A DNA stretch of 64,000 nucleotides from Rudaeicoccus suwonensis (GTDB taxonomy: Bacteria > Actinomycetota > Actinomycetes > Actinomycetales > Dermatophilaceae). The notes under the pieces were generated by a model. The model was not told the origin of the DNA. It ran no database searches and was given only the letters and a program-made list of their open reading frames with translations. Each line of letters starts with the position of its first letter. Within the stretch, counting starts at the first letter, position 1. Position numbers and translations under genes: made by a program. The DNA is taken from NCBI RefSeq assembly GCF_007829035.1, contig NZ_VIVQ01000001.1, positions 1,798,001 through 1,862,000 on the forward strand. The letters are read 5' to 3'. This document shows positions 19,814 to 29,526 of this stretch, one piece after another.

Positions 19814-20727
19814 AGACCGGCGGCCTTGTAGAGCCCCGCGACCTCCTGGCGCGTCAGCGGGCGCAGCTTCCCCGGGCGCAGGTCGCCGAGGCGGACGGGA
19901 CCGACGTCGGTGCGTGACAACGACTCGACGGGGTGGCCGACGGCCTCCAGCATCCGGCGCACGATGTGCTTGCGACCCTCGTGCAGAACCACCTCGACCA
20001 GCGCCCAACCTGGTTTGGAGTCAACGACTTTGAAGGAATCAACGGCGACCTTGCCGTCCTCGAGTTCGACGCCTTCACGCAACTGCCGGCCCAGGGTACG
20101 CGGCACGGGGCCGGGGATCATCGCGACATACGTCTTGGGCACGCCGTACGAAGGGTGCTGCAACCGGTTGGCGAGTTCACCGTCGTTGGTGAGCAGCAAC
20201 AGGCCTTCGGTGTCGACGTCGAGGCGCCCGACGTGGAACAGGCGCTCCTTGCGCTGCTCGACATACTCACCGACCGACGGACGGCCCATCTCGTCACTCA
20301 TCGTCGAGACGACACCCAGCGGCTTGTTGAAGGCGAGGTAGACCCGCGACTCGTCGAGCTGGATCCGCTCGCCGTCGACATGCACGGTCTGTCGCAGAGC
20401 GTCGATACGGACACCGAGCTCGCGCACGACGTGCCCGTCGACCTGCACCCGGCCCGCGGTGATCAGGTTCTCGCACACCCGTCGGCTACCGACGCCGGCA
20501 GCAGCGAGCAGCTTCTGCAGGCGTATGCCGTCGGGGTCGTGCACATCGATCTCGGGCACAGCCGGCCCAGCGGCCTTCGGCCTCGGTGCGCTCCTGGTGC
20601 TGCGATTGCCCGACGGGCGCCCGGTGCCACCGGACCGTCCCGTCGATCGTGCGCCACTTGTCGGGCGGCCACCCGATCGGGCACCACCCGTTCTGCCCGC
20701 GCCGTTGCCTCGCTGATTGCCTGTCAT
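19810..20727 (-). CDS. rluB: Pseudouridine synthase, RsuA/RluB family
   Basis: Modifies uridine in rRNA, probably 23S. Of 305 residues the first 56 are a Gly/Arg/Ser-rich basic tail, probably disordered and RNA-binding, as in many actinobacterial members. An S4 domain follows ([22 protein letters not shown]) and then the catalytic domain with Asp170 in GRLDVDTEGLLLLTND and the end GRKHIVRRMLEAVGHPV. Its ATG overlaps the scpB stop as ATGA. Position after scpB is conserved across Gram-positive bacteria. Confidence 0.93.
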   Translation of the reverse strand: MTGNQRGNGAGRTGGARSGGRPTSGARSTGRSGGTGRPSGNRSTRSAPRPKAAGPAVPEIDVHDPDGIRLQKLLAAAGVGSRRVCENLITAGRVQVDGHVVRELGVRIDALRQTVHVDGERIQLDESRVYLAFNKPLGVVSTMSDEMGRPSVGEYVEQRKERLFHVGRLDVDTEGLLLLTNDGELANRLQHPSYGVPKTYVAMIPGPVPRTLGRQLREGVELEDGKVAVDSFKVVDSKPGWALVEVVLHEGRKHIVRRMLEAVGHPVESLSRTDVGPVRLGDLRPGKLRPLTRQEVAGLYKAAGL

Positions 20728-21422
20728 CCGTGTCCCTGCTCGATCAGTTCGTCCACCACGTCCGCGTCCGGCAGGTATGGCGCCAGCGCGGGCAGTTCGT
20801 CGAGCGAGCTGAGCCCGAGTCGCTGCAAGAAATAGGGGGTTGTGCCGTACAGCATCGCACCCTGCTCACCCTCGGCCCCGACTTCGGCGATGAGGCCGCG
20901 CGTGACCAGAGTCCGGATCACGCCGTCGACGTTGACGCCGCGCACCGCGCCCACCCGCGAACGCGAGATCGGCTGCCGGTAGGCGATGACCGCAAGGGTC
21001 TCCAGCGACGCCTGGGTGAGGCGGGCGTGCTGGCCGTCGAGGAGGAACTTCTCGACCGCCGGCGCGTAGTCGGCGCGACTGTAGACACGCCATCCGCCGT
21101 TGATGCAGCGGAGGGTGAATCCCCTTTGCTGATCCGCGTATTCGTGGTCGAGGTCTTCGATGTGCTCGGTGACGTAGTCGACGGGCAGTTCCAGGGCGGT
21201 CGCCAGGTCGAGAGCGGTGACCGGTTGGTCAACGACCATCAGGATCGCCTCGATGGCGCTGCGGGCTCCACCGGGGAAGGAATGCACGTCGAAGGCCGTC
21301 TGCTGCGGCTCGCCAGCCGGTGCGTCGGTGGAATCCGCGGTGACGTCACCGGACCCGGCCACCGGTATGTCGGTGGCCGTCTCGACGTCGCCCTCGTTCA
21401 CCGGCCCCGTGTCGTCATTCAT
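20724..21422 (-). CDS. scpB: Segregation and condensation protein B
   Basis: Partner of ScpA and SMC in chromosome condensation. The start at 21422 (MNDDTGPV) overlaps the 3' end of scpA by 8 nt; an upstream in-frame start would lie deep in scpA. After about 50 acidic, disordered residues, two winged-helix units follow: AIEAILMVVDQPVTALDLATAL and LTQASLETLAVIAYRQPISRSRVGAVRGVNVDGVIRTL, the strongest ScpB signature. Length 232 residues. Part of the parA-scpA-scpB module. Confidence 0.95.
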   Translation of the reverse strand: MNDDTGPVNEGDVETATDIPVAGSGDVTADSTDAPAGEPQQTAFDVHSFPGGARSAIEAILMVVDQPVTALDLATALELPVDYVTEHIEDLDHEYADQQRGFTLRCINGGWRVYSRADYAPAVEKFLLDGQHARLTQASLETLAVIAYRQPISRSRVGAVRGVNVDGVIRTLVTRGLIAEVGAEGEQGAMLYGTTPYFLQRLGLSSLDELPALAPYLPDADVVDELIEQGHG

Positions 21423-22320
21423 CCGCACTGCCCTCCTCCGCCACCGGTGCTGCGTTCTCGTCTGCTTCGTCGAATTCGTCACTGACGCTGACGTCGCCGC
21501 GCTCGTCGCCACTCCAGCGAACGGTCAACTCCCCCAACGCTTCCGGCTGCTCGAAGGTGATCGCCGACTCCTTGAACAACTCCAGCAACGCGAGGAATCG
21601 CGCCACGATCACCAGGGTCGAGTCGGCATCTGACACCAACGAGCGGAAGGTCGCCTGACGGCGGTCGCGCAGTTCGGCGATGACGATGCGCGCCTGCTCA
21701 CGGACACTGACGGCCGGAGCGTGCAGGTGCGCGAGGCCGACCGCCGGCTCCGGCCGCGGCGTCATGGCAGCGGCGGCGATCCGGGCCAGTTGTTCGGGGG
21801 TGATGTTGATGACCAGCTCGGGCAACAACTTGGCGAAGCGCTCCTCCAGCCCGGCCTGGCGGGCAGTGAGGCGCCCGGCGGTCGCCATACGTTCGGAGAA
21901 AACGGCGGAGACGTCCTTGAACGCGCGGTACTGCAGCAACCGGGCGAACAACAGGTCACGCGCCTCGATGAGCGCCAGGTCGTCCTCGTCGTCGGGGCGG
22001 GTGTCCGGCAGCAGCCGGGAAGCCTTGATGTCGAGCAGCGTCGCGGCGATCAGCACGAACTCCGAGGCCTGGCTCAGATCCCACTCCGCCGACGCCTGCT
22101 GTGCGGTGCGGATGTGAGCGATGAATTCGTCGGTCACCCGCGCCAGAGCGATCTCGGTGACATCGAGTTTGTGCTTGGCGATCAGCCCGAGCAGCAACTC
22201 GAACGGCCCGGAGAAGACGTCCAGATGCACCTCGAAGGGCACCGTCGCCTGACGACGGGTGAGCACCCCGCCAGGGACGGCTGCCGCGGGTTGCACCTGC
22301 GCCTCAGCCGTGTCGACCAT
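21415..22320 (-). CDS. scpA: Segregation and condensation protein A
   Basis: Kleisin subunit linking SMC heads. Seen: FEVHLDVFSGPFELLLGLIAKHKLDVTEIALARVTDEFIAHI (kleisin N-terminal domain), EFVLIAATLLDIKASRLLP, and the C-terminal winged-helix end SAITFEQPEALGELTVRW with a short acidic tail. ATG at 22320 stands seven bases after GAGGA; ATGs at 22326 and 22347 are alternatives, the last overlapping parA. About 301 residues. Confidence 0.94.
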   Translation of the reverse strand: MVDTAEAQVQPAAAVPGGVLTRRQATVPFEVHLDVFSGPFELLLGLIAKHKLDVTEIALARVTDEFIAHIRTAQQASAEWDLSQASEFVLIAATLLDIKASRLLPDTRPDDEDDLALIEARDLLFARLLQYRAFKDVSAVFSERMATAGRLTARQAGLEERFAKLLPELVINITPEQLARIAAAAMTPRPEPAVGLAHLHAPAVSVREQARIVIAELRDRRQATFRSLVSDADSTLVIVARFLALLELFKESAITFEQPEALGELTVRWSGDERGDVSVSDEFDEADENAAPVAEEGSADE

Positions 22321-22330
22321 GGTCATGTCC

Positions 22331-23185
22331 TCAGGCGGCGCCGCCACGCGAGATCAGCTCGCGCGCCAATTGCCGGTAGGACTCCGCCGCTCCGTGGTTG
22401 GAGGCGTAGGTCGTGATGGGTTCTGCCGCCAGCGTGGCGTCCGGAAACTTCACCGTGCGGCTGATGGCGGTGTGAAAGACCTTGTCACCGAAGTGGTCGA
22501 CCACCGAGCGCACGACGTCACGGCTGTGCAGTGTGCGACCGTCATACATCGTGGCCAGGATCCCGTCGATCTCAAGACGCGGGTTGAGCCGGTCGGTCAC
22601 CTTGTCGATCGTCTCGACCAAGAGGGCCACCCCGCGCATCGCGAAGAACTCGCACTCCAGCGGGATCAGCACGCCGTGCGCCGCCGTCAAGGCGTTGACC
22701 GTGAGCAGACCGAGCGAGGGCTGGCAGTCGATGAGGATCACGTCGTAGTCGTCGGCGACCGGGCGCAGCACACGTGCCAGCACCATCTCGCGCGCCACCT
22801 CTCCGACCAGCTGCACCTCGGCGGCGGACAGGTCGATGTTGGCCGGCAGCACGTCCAAGCCGCTCGTCGCCGTGTGCTGGATGACGTCGTGGATGTCGAT
22901 CCCGCGTGACACCAACAGGTTGTAGACCGTGGTGTCGAGCTCGTGCGCCCGGATCCCGAGACCGACCGACAGGGCGCCCTGCGGGTCGAAGTCGACCAGC
23001 AGCACCTTCCGGCCGTACTCGGCGAGCGCAGCTCCGAGATTGATGGTGCTGGTCGTCTTACCGACGCCGCCCTTCTGGTTGCACATCGCGATGATGCGCG
23101 CGGGACCGTGACTGCTCAACGGCGGCGGGACCGGAAATGTCGGCAGCGGACGGCCCGTCGGGCCCATCTGCTCCTGCGAACTCAC
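22331..23185 (-). CDS. ParA-family ATPase next to scpAB (Rv1708-like)
   Basis: P-loop ATPase of 284 residues with the deviant Walker A CNQKGGVGKTT (Lys43), Walker A' DFDPQGALSVGLG and Walker B VILIDCQPSLGLLT. The GTG at 23185 is chosen for its GGGAG site and because upstream residues are not family-like. It is not accompanied by parB and is the second ParA found beside scpAB in actinobacteria, not the origin-proximal ParA. A role with condensin loading or chromosome placement is inferred from context only. Confidence 0.9.
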   Translation of the reverse strand: MSSQEQMGPTGRPLPTFPVPPPLSSHGPARIIAMCNQKGGVGKTTSTINLGAALAEYGRKVLLVDFDPQGALSVGLGIRAHELDTTVYNLLVSRGIDIHDVIQHTATSGLDVLPANIDLSAAEVQLVGEVAREMVLARVLRPVADDYDVILIDCQPSLGLLTVNALTAAHGVLIPLECEFFAMRGVALLVETIDKVTDRLNPRLEIDGILATMYDGRTLHSRDVVRSVVDHFGDKVFHTAISRTVKFPDATLAAEPITTYASNHGAAESYRQLARELISRGGAA

Positions 23186-23302
23186 GTGCCTGCTCCCGGT
23201 GGTGTGACGGTGTTCTGCCTCTCGGCGATCGGGCACCAACTTAGTGCATCGGCCGCTGCGCAGGTTCGGGCGGCAACGACCGGTATGACGTCGCGACCGG
23301 GT

Positions 23303-24226
23303 TCAGCGGGCGCGCGGATGTGAACTGGCGAAGACCTCACGCAACTGCTGGACCGACACCATCGTGTAGATCTGCGTCGTGGTCACCGAAGCGTGGCCGA
23401 GCAGTTCCTGCACCACGCGCACGTCGGCACCGCCGTCCAGCAGATGGGTCGCGAACGAGTGGCGCAGGGTGTGCGGGCTGAGATGCCCGGGCAGGTCGGC
23501 GCGCTGTGCCGCGGTCTGTATGACGGTCCACGCCGATTGGCGCGACAGCCGCCCGCCCCGCTGGTTGAGGAAGACGGCCGCGGTGCCCTTGCCGGCGGCA
23601 GCGAGCGCCGGACGCGCCCGGACCAGATAGTTGGACACGGCCTCCTTGGCGAAGCTGCCGAGGGGCAGGATCCGCTCCTTGTCGCCCTTGCCGACCACAC
23701 GCACGCTGTCGCTCGCCAGGTCGAGATCGTCGACGTCGAGGCCGACAGCTTCACTCACGCGGGCACCGATCCCGTAGAGCAGCTCAAGCAAGGCCCGGTC
23801 GCGCAACGACGCCGGTGTGTCTCCGACGCCCGCAGCCGCGAGCAGCCGCTCGACCTGCGCCAGCGGGATCGCTTTGGGCAATCGCGCCGGCGGACGAGGG
23901 GGCGCGACAGCCGAGGCGACATCGGCGGTCGTCTCACCCTCGAGCGCCAGAAATTTGTGGAAGCCGCGCACCGCGACCAGGGTGCGTGCCGCGGAAGCCG
24001 CTGCCAGAGGCGGATGCTCGGCGCTACCTTCGCGAAGAGAGGCAAGGAACCCCGCGATCTGTTGCTCCGTCACACCGCTGGGTGTCGTCACACCGATGGT
24101 GAGCAGATACTCGGCATACCTGCGCAGATCGCGCGAGTAGGCCCTCAAGGTGTGCGCCGAAACGCCACGTTCGACACGAAGGTGGTCCAGCCAACCACGC
24201 GTCGCACGTTCCAATTCGGTTGTCAC
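23303..24226 (-). CDS. xerD: Site-specific tyrosine recombinase XerD
   Basis: Resolves chromosome dimers at dif with XerC and FtsK. All catalytic residues are present in this 307-residue protein: Arg156 (GARVSE), Lys180 ([14 protein letters not shown]), His252 and Arg255 ([10 protein letters not shown]), His278 and Tyr287 ([11 protein letters not shown]). The N-terminal SAM-like domain spans about 5-105. XerD upstream of parA-scpAB is conserved in actinobacteria, which favours XerD over an integrase of a mobile element. Confidence 0.95.
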   Translation of the reverse strand: MTTELERATRGWLDHLRVERGVSAHTLRAYSRDLRRYAEYLLTIGVTTPSGVTEQQIAGFLASLREGSAEHPPLAAASAARTLVAVRGFHKFLALEGETTADVASAVAPPRPPARLPKAIPLAQVERLLAAAGVGDTPASLRDRALLELLYGIGARVSEAVGLDVDDLDLASDSVRVVGKGDKERILPLGSFAKEAVSNYLVRARPALAAAGKGTAAVFLNQRGGRLSRQSAWTVIQTAAQRADLPGHLSPHTLRHSFATHLLDGGADVRVVQELLGHASVTTTQIYTMVSVQQLREVFASSHPRAR

Positions 24227-24289
24227 ACTTCACATTGTCGCCCAGCACAGGGCATTGGGTTCGACAGGACGTCGACGAAGGGGACCTCG

Positions 24290-24922
24290 ATGAAGCTGTA
24301 TGCCGACCGCCCGGACCGTCGACGCCGTCAGGTGATCGCGGATGCGCTGACTTGCGTGTGGGTGGTGGTGTGGATCTGGGCCGGGTTCCGTGTCCATGCG
24401 CAGATCGAGGGGTCTGCCGCTGGTGCCCGTCGACTGGAATCCGGCAGTGGTTCGGTGGCGCAGCACCTGTCCGATGCCGGATCCGCCGTCGCCAAGATCC
24501 CGTTCGTCGGATCAGGTGTGGAGAAACCGTTCAAACAGGCCGCACAGGCGAGCGGTCAGCTGCAGTCGGCCGGCAAGGACATCGCAGTCAACCTCGACCG
24601 GATGGCGTGGGGTCTGGGCATTGCCGTGGCGCTCCTGCCGCTGGTCGTCGCGGCGATCTGCTGGTGGCTGTCACGCGGCCGTTACGCAAGAACCGCCGGC
24701 GTCGCGGCCACGCTGGCACGACTGCCCGGCGGCGAGGACCTGCTGGCATTGCGCGCATTGACGGAGTTGGCACCGAGCGCGCTCACCGCCGTCGACTCCG
24801 CTCCGGCCGCCGCGTGGCGTGCGGACGACCGGAGCGTCATACGTGCGCTGGCACATGCCTATCTGGACATGCTGGCGCTGGACCGGGTCACTGCCAGTCC
24901 TGAGCCGGAAGCCATCGAATAG
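24290..24922 (+). CDS. Two-TM membrane protein of unknown function
   Basis: Protein of 210 residues. It has a basic start (KLYADRPDRRRRQ), a first membrane helix ALTCVWVVVWIWAGFRV, an outer segment of about 90 residues rich in Ser, Ala and Gln, a second helix WGLGIAVALLPLVVAAICWWL, and a cytoplasmic tail with LPGGEDLLALRALTELAP. This layout is common in actinobacterial proteins of unknown role. GAAGGGG precedes the ATG. It is convergent with hisS, the two stops lying three bases apart. Confidence 0.75.
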   Translation: MKLYADRPDRRRRQVIADALTCVWVVVWIWAGFRVHAQIEGSAAGARRLESGSGSVAQHLSDAGSAVAKIPFVGSGVEKPFKQAAQASGQLQSAGKDIAVNLDRMAWGLGIAVALLPLVVAAICWWLSRGRYARTAGVAATLARLPGGEDLLALRALTELAPSALTAVDSAPAAAWRADDRSVIRALAHAYLDMLALDRVTASPEPEAIE

Positions 24923-24924
24923 CG

Positions 24925-26265
24925 TCAGTTGTGTTGCGGCACAACGAGTTCCGCGCGCAGATCGGCCGGATTCGGTTGCCATGACAAGCGATCCGCGGTG
25001 ACCTGGTCACCACTGCGGATGTCCTTGACCTGATCACCGCCGCCGTCCCCTGCATCGGGGAACCACACGAACGGTATGCCGCGGCGATCGGCGAACTGGA
25101 TCTGCTTGCCGAACTTGGCGGCCTTCGGCGCGACCAGCGTCGGGATTCCGCGCGCTCGCAAGGCGGCACCGATCCGCATCGACTCCGGCCGCGACTGCTC
25201 GTCGTTCACCGCCACCAAGACAGCCACCGGCGTCTCGCGGGACGCGGTCAGGCCTTCTTCACCGATCAGCAGTCCGAGCAGCCGCGAGACCCCGATCGAC
25301 ACACCGACGCCGGGGTAGGTGCGTTTGCCGTCGGAGGCCAGTGCGTCATACCTGCCGCCGGAGCAGATCGAGCCGTATGCCGGATCGCGGTCGAGCACCG
25401 TCTCGTAGACCGTGCCGGTGTAGTAGTCCAGGCCACGAGCGATCTTGAGGTCGGCGACCAGCACGCCCGGAGCGTGTTCGGCAGCGGTGCGCACGACATT
25501 CGCGAGTTGCGCCAGCCCTTCGTCCAGCACCGGGTGCTCGACGCCTAGGGCACGCACCTGCGCCACGAACGAGGTGTCGGAGGTGCAGATCTGCGCCAGC
25601 GCAAGACTGAGGTCAGCCTGACGTTCGGTCGCACCCGTCTGGATTAACAGGTCCCTGACCGCCTGCGGTCCGATCTTGTCGAGCTTGTCGACGATGCGCA
25701 GCGTGCCGATGATGTCGTCGATGCCGATTCCGCGATAGAAGCCTTCGCAGATCTTGCGGTTGTTGGCGTGGATCGAGTAATCGCCGATCGGTAGCCGCGA
25801 GAACACATCCGCGATCACCAGTGGCAACTCGGCCTCGTAGTGGTCGGGAAGTTCTCCCGCGTCGATGATGTCGATGTCAGCCTGGATGAACTCGCGGTAG
25901 CGGCCCCGCTGCGGTCGCTCGCCCCGCCACGCCGACTGGATCTGGTAGCGGCGGAACGGGAAGGTCAGCTTGCCGGCGTTCTCAAGCACGTAACGGGCGA
26001 ACGGCACCGTCATGTCGAAGTGCAGCCCGAACTCGACCGGCTCGTCGGCGGACGCCGCCAGTCGGCGTACACCGTAGATCTCCTTGTCGGCGTCCGCGCC
26101 TTGTCCGGCGAGACGGTCGACCGTCTCCAGAGCGCGGGTGTTGATGGAGGCAAAACCGTGGAGTTCGAAGACCTCACGGATCGTGTCGAGCACGATCAAC
26201 TCGGCGATGCGTTCCCTGGGCAACCATTCTTGAAAGCCGCTGATCGGCGTGACCTTGCTGGCCAT
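24925..26265 (-). CDS. hisS: Histidyl-tRNA synthetase
   Basis: Class II synthetase of 446 residues charging tRNA-His. Motif 2 is seen in FPFRRYQIQSAWRGERPQRGRYREFIQADIDII. The histidine-specific signature appears as ARGLDYYTGTVYE, and motif 3 as GVGVSIGVSRLL. The C-terminal anticodon-binding domain includes VAVLVAVNDEQSRPESMRIGAALRARGI. It follows the metallo-hydrolase gene by 22 bp as in M. tuberculosis (Rv2581c-Rv2580c). Confidence 0.95.
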   Translation of the reverse strand: MASKVTPISGFQEWLPRERIAELIVLDTIREVFELHGFASINTRALETVDRLAGQGADADKEIYGVRRLAASADEPVEFGLHFDMTVPFARYVLENAGKLTFPFRRYQIQSAWRGERPQRGRYREFIQADIDIIDAGELPDHYEAELPLVIADVFSRLPIGDYSIHANNRKICEGFYRGIGIDDIIGTLRIVDKLDKIGPQAVRDLLIQTGATERQADLSLALAQICTSDTSFVAQVRALGVEHPVLDEGLAQLANVVRTAAEHAPGVLVADLKIARGLDYYTGTVYETVLDRDPAYGSICSGGRYDALASDGKRTYPGVGVSIGVSRLLGLLIGEEGLTASRETPVAVLVAVNDEQSRPESMRIGAALRARGIPTLVAPKAAKFGKQIQFADRRGIPFVWFPDAGDGGGDQVKDIRSGDQVTADRLSWQPNPADLRAELVVPQHN

Positions 26266-26287
26266 GATGTGTGAAAGTCCTTACGGG

Positions 26288-26983
26288 TCAAAGGTTCTGC
26301 AAGTACGGGTTGGTGGCGCGCTCCCGCGCCATCGTGCTGCCGGGGCCATGGCCGGGCAGCAGCAGAGTGTCGTCGGTCAGGGGCAGGACGACCTCGCGCA
26401 GCGAACGCTCCATCGCAGCGTGGTCGCCGCCGGGCAGATCGGTGCGACCGATGGACCCGGCGAACAGCACGTCGCCGGTGAGCATCGTGGTCGTCACCTC
26501 CGCCTCGGCAGGCACGCCGTCAGGAATGCCGTCGAGCGCGAACATCACCGACCCCTCGGTATGCCCGGGCGCATGTCGTATGCCGAATCTCATGCCGGCG
26601 ATCTCAAGTTGCTGACCGCCGACGACCTCGACGACGTCGGACGGCTCGGTCCAAGTGGCACGCGAACCGAACTGCTGCTCGAACATCCCGATGATCTGCG
26701 GCCCGACCGACGTCAGTGGATCGCGCAGGCGGTAGCGGTCATCGGTGTGGATGTAGGCGCCGATCTGCCCGCCGCACACCGGCGTCACCGAATACACGTG
26801 ATCGATGTGTCCATGGGTGAGCAGCACCGCCGCCGGTTTGAGACCGAATTCCTGCAGAACCTCACGTAGCTGCTCCTCGACTCCGATGCCGGGGTCGACC
26901 ACGACGCACTCCTGCCCACGGCCGGTGGCCATCACATAGCAGTTCGTGCCGAAGGCGGCTGCAGGAAAGGAGACGGCGAGCAC
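26288..26983 (-). CDS. Metallo-beta-lactamase-fold hydrolase (Rv2581c-like, glyoxalase II group)
   Basis: Zinc or iron hydrolase of 231 residues. Metal ligands are seen in LTHGHIDHV (H-x-H-x-D-H), HAPGHTEGSV and LTGDVLFAGSIGRTDLPGG, with the last His in LLPGHGPGST. GTG at 26983 follows CTCGGGGGC and matches where homologues begin. The family is often labelled hydroxyacylglutathione hydrolase, but glutathione is absent from most actinobacteria, so the natural thioester is unclear. Confidence 0.9.
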   Translation of the reverse strand: MLAVSFPAAAFGTNCYVMATGRGQECVVVDPGIGVEEQLREVLQEFGLKPAAVLLTHGHIDHVYSVTPVCGGQIGAYIHTDDRYRLRDPLTSVGPQIIGMFEQQFGSRATWTEPSDVVEVVGGQQLEIAGMRFGIRHAPGHTEGSVMFALDGIPDGVPAEAEVTTTMLTGDVLFAGSIGRTDLPGGDHAAMERSLREVVLPLTDDTLLLPGHGPGSTMARERATNPYLQNL

Positions 26984-27158
26984 GCCCCCGAGGGTACCGG
27001 GCACCCAGCACCGGCATACAGCGGTTATGGGCAGGATGACAGCCGACGAGGACGGCGAACCAACAGGATTGGCCGGCTGCTCCCCTACACTGTCCTCGTT
27101 TGGCCGCCGCCTGCGACCGAACCCAAGTTGCCCGCCTGCGTGATCAAGGAGAAGGTGC

Positions 27159-27908
27159 GTGCGTTCGACCCGGAGCCGGTCCGCCCTGACAGCAGCGTGT
27201 GCCTGTGCCTGCGCGGCCGTTGCGCTCGCCGGGTGTGGCTCGGCCACGTCCAACACCACAGCCTCGAGCTCCGCCGGCATCGGTGCGCAGCCGTCGGCAT
27301 CGTCGTCGGTCAATGCCTCCGGGCTGAAATGTTCGACCGCGCCAGGCACCAACGCGAACCCGCCGCAGTATTCGCTCCCGTCGAAATCGGTCGCAGAAGG
27401 CAAGACGTTCGTTGCCACCGTCGTCACCAACTGTGGTGACCTGACATTCGAGCTGTATGGCGACAAGGCCCCGCAGACGGTGGCCTCGTTCCTGCAACTG
27501 GCCGCGAAATACTGGGTCAACAGCCCCTGCCAACGATTGACCACCGCAGAGTCCGGCATCTACGTGCTGCAGTGCGGCGACCCGACCGGCACCGGCTCCG
27601 GCAGCCCCGGCTACGGCTTCGGCATCGAGAACGCGCCTTCCAACGGCGACTACCCCGCCGGCACCCTGGCGATGGCACGGGCCAGCTCCCCGGATTCCAA
27701 CGGCGGGCAGTTCTTCATCGTGTATGCCGACACGCAGCTGCCCACCGAAGGCGGCGGCTACTCCATCTTCGGCAAGGTCATCGGTGGAATGAACATCATC
27801 GACGCCATCGCCAAGGCCGGTTCGGACAACACCAACGGCGCAGGCGACGGCCACCCGAACCAACCGATCAGCATCCTCAAGATCACCGTCACGGAGAAGA
27901 AGGCATGA
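27159..27908 (+). CDS. ppiB: Secreted peptidyl-prolyl isomerase lipoprotein (cyclophilin type)
   Basis: Cyclophilin-fold foldase anchored outside the membrane. GTG 27159 follows AAGGAGAAGG. A signal peptide with the lipobox ALAGC (Cys26) leads to a Ser/Ala/Thr-rich linker to about residue 60. The cyclophilin domain then starts VVTNCGDLTFELYGDKAPQTVASFLQL, with FGIENAPSNGDYPAGTLAMA, GGQFFIVYADT and FGKVIGGMNIIDAI. It has 249 residues. Its stop overlaps the next ATG (ATGA). Equivalent to Rv2582. Confidence 0.93.
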   Translation: MRSTRSRSALTAACACACAAVALAGCGSATSNTTASSSAGIGAQPSASSSVNASGLKCSTAPGTNANPPQYSLPSKSVAEGKTFVATVVTNCGDLTFELYGDKAPQTVASFLQLAAKYWVNSPCQRLTTAESGIYVLQCGDPTGTGSGSPGYGFGIENAPSNGDYPAGTLAMARASSPDSNGGQFFIVYADTQLPTEGGGYSIFGKVIGGMNIIDAIAKAGSDNTNGAGDGHPNQPISILKITVTEKKA

Positions 27909-29524
27909 CCACCATGTCACCGCAGAATCCCGACTCATCGAACAGCGACACCACCGAGACGGTGTCCTCGCCCGAGACCGTCGAGGCGGTGAACACCGTC
28001 GAGGAGCAGACCCCTGTGGTCGCCGTCGGCGCAGACCCCAGCGAGGACTCCGGCGACGACCGCCCGGCGCCTGCTGCGACGGCCGACGATGTCGAGAAGG
28101 CTCCGGTTGTTCAGGAACCGGCAGGTGAGCAGGCTCCGGCCACGACAGCGGCCGTCCCCGGGACATCCGCTCCCAAACCGAGCGCACCCGCGCCCAAGCC
28201 GACTGCTCCCTCCCCCGCATCGATGCGTCCCCATCCGCCGACCGCTGCTGCTCCGACCGTTCCAGTGACGAGCGAGTCCACCAAGTTCGGCAGGGTCGCA
28301 GAGGACGGCACAGTTTTCGTCATCACACCTGACGGCGAGCGCGAGGTCGGCTCGTACCCAGAGGCCACCCACGAGGAGGCCTTGGCCTACTTCGCGCGCA
28401 AGTACGACGAACTCAACGCATCCGCGGTGCTCCTGTTGCAGCGCGTCGTGCAGACCGATCTGACCGTTCACGACGGGCACGAAGGTCTGCGCGCGCTGCG
28501 CGAGCAGGTGTCCGGCGCTCACGTCGTCGGCGATCTGGCCCAACTGGACGCCACCGTCGAACAGGTCGCGACGGCACTGAAGGCTAAAGCTCAAGTGGAA
28601 GGTGAAGCGCGCGCTGCCGCTCGGGCCGAGTCGGCCGCCAAGCGCGAGACGCTGGTCGCCGAAGCCGAGACCATCGCGGCACAGCCGGTCGAGAAGGTTC
28701 AGTGGAAGCAGAGCACCGCCCGGATGCGAGTGCTGCTGGATGAGTGGAAGGCGATGCAGCGCGACACCACCAAGCTGGACAAGCCCACCGAGAACGCCCT
28801 GTGGCAGCGGTTCAGCGCCGCCCGCAACGGCTTCGACAAGGCGCGTCGCTCTCACTTCGCCAAGCTCGATGAGCAGCACTCGGCTGCCAAGACCGAGAAG
28901 CTGCGCCTCATCGCCGAGGCCGAGAAGCTGGCGACCTCCAAGGACTGGGGCCAGACGGCAACCGCCTTCAAGCGATTGATGGGCGAGTGGAAGCGCGCGG
29001 GCCGCAGCTCCCGCGCCGACGACGACGCCCTGTGGGAGCGCTTCAAAACCGCTCAGGACTCGTTCTTCAACGCGAAGGACGAGGTCACGGCTGCCGAGAA
29101 CGAGCAGTTCGAGGCGAACCTCGTCGTCAAGGAGGACCTGCTCAAGCAGGCCCGGGCATTGCTGCCGGTCAAGAACCTCGGCGCCACCAAGGCCGCGTTG
29201 CGCAACCTGCAGGACAAGTGGGATGCCGCGGGCAAGGTGCCGCGCAAGGACATCGAACGTCTGGAGAAGGCGATGCGCGCCGTCGAGACCACGATCCGCG
29301 AGGCCGAGGACTCCAAGTGGAAGCGCGTCGACCCCGAGGTCGCCGCGCGCGCCCAGTCGATGGTGGACCAGCTCGAGAAGGCCGTCGCTGATTTGCAGGC
29401 GGATCTGGCCAAGGCTGAAGCCGCGGGAAACGCCAAGAAGGTCGCCGAGGCGAAATCCGCACTCGAGGCCCGTACGGCCTGGCTGGAACAAGCCCGGCGC
29501 GGTCTGCAGGAGTCGGGGCGCTGA
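27905..29524 (+). CDS. DUF349-repeat coiled-coil protein
   Basis: Protein of 539 residues. Residues 1-115 are acidic then Pro/Ala-rich and probably disordered. A short domain FGRVAEDGTVFVITPDGEREVGSYP follows, then a long alpha-helical region with several DUF349 units marked by W.....AGK/RSSRADDDALWERFKTAQDSFF. The C-terminus is coiled coil. Function unknown; the family is widespread in actinobacteria and proteobacteria. ATG at 27905 overlaps the ppiB stop, so they are coupled. The gene contains no GTATGNCG copy. Confidence 0.85.
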   Translation: MTTMSPQNPDSSNSDTTETVSSPETVEAVNTVEEQTPVVAVGADPSEDSGDDRPAPAATADDVEKAPVVQEPAGEQAPATTAAVPGTSAPKPSAPAPKPTAPSPASMRPHPPTAAAPTVPVTSESTKFGRVAEDGTVFVITPDGEREVGSYPEATHEEALAYFARKYDELNASAVLLLQRVVQTDLTVHDGHEGLRALREQVSGAHVVGDLAQLDATVEQVATALKAKAQVEGEARAAARAESAAKRETLVAEAETIAAQPVEKVQWKQSTARMRVLLDEWKAMQRDTTKLDKPTENALWQRFSAARNGFDKARRSHFAKLDEQHSAAKTEKLRLIAEAEKLATSKDWGQTATAFKRLMGEWKRAGRSSRADDDALWERFKTAQDSFFNAKDEVTAAENEQFEANLVVKEDLLKQARALLPVKNLGATKAALRNLQDKWDAAGKVPRKDIERLEKAMRAVETTIREAEDSKWKRVDPEVAARAQSMVDQLEKAVADLQADLAKAEAAGNAKKVAEAKSALEARTAWLEQARRGLQESGR

Positions 29525-29526
29525 CG

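Noticed and set aside
23303-24226. Phage or element integrase
   Set aside because: Sequence and position next to parA-scpAB fit chromosomal XerD, and no other phage genes are seen.
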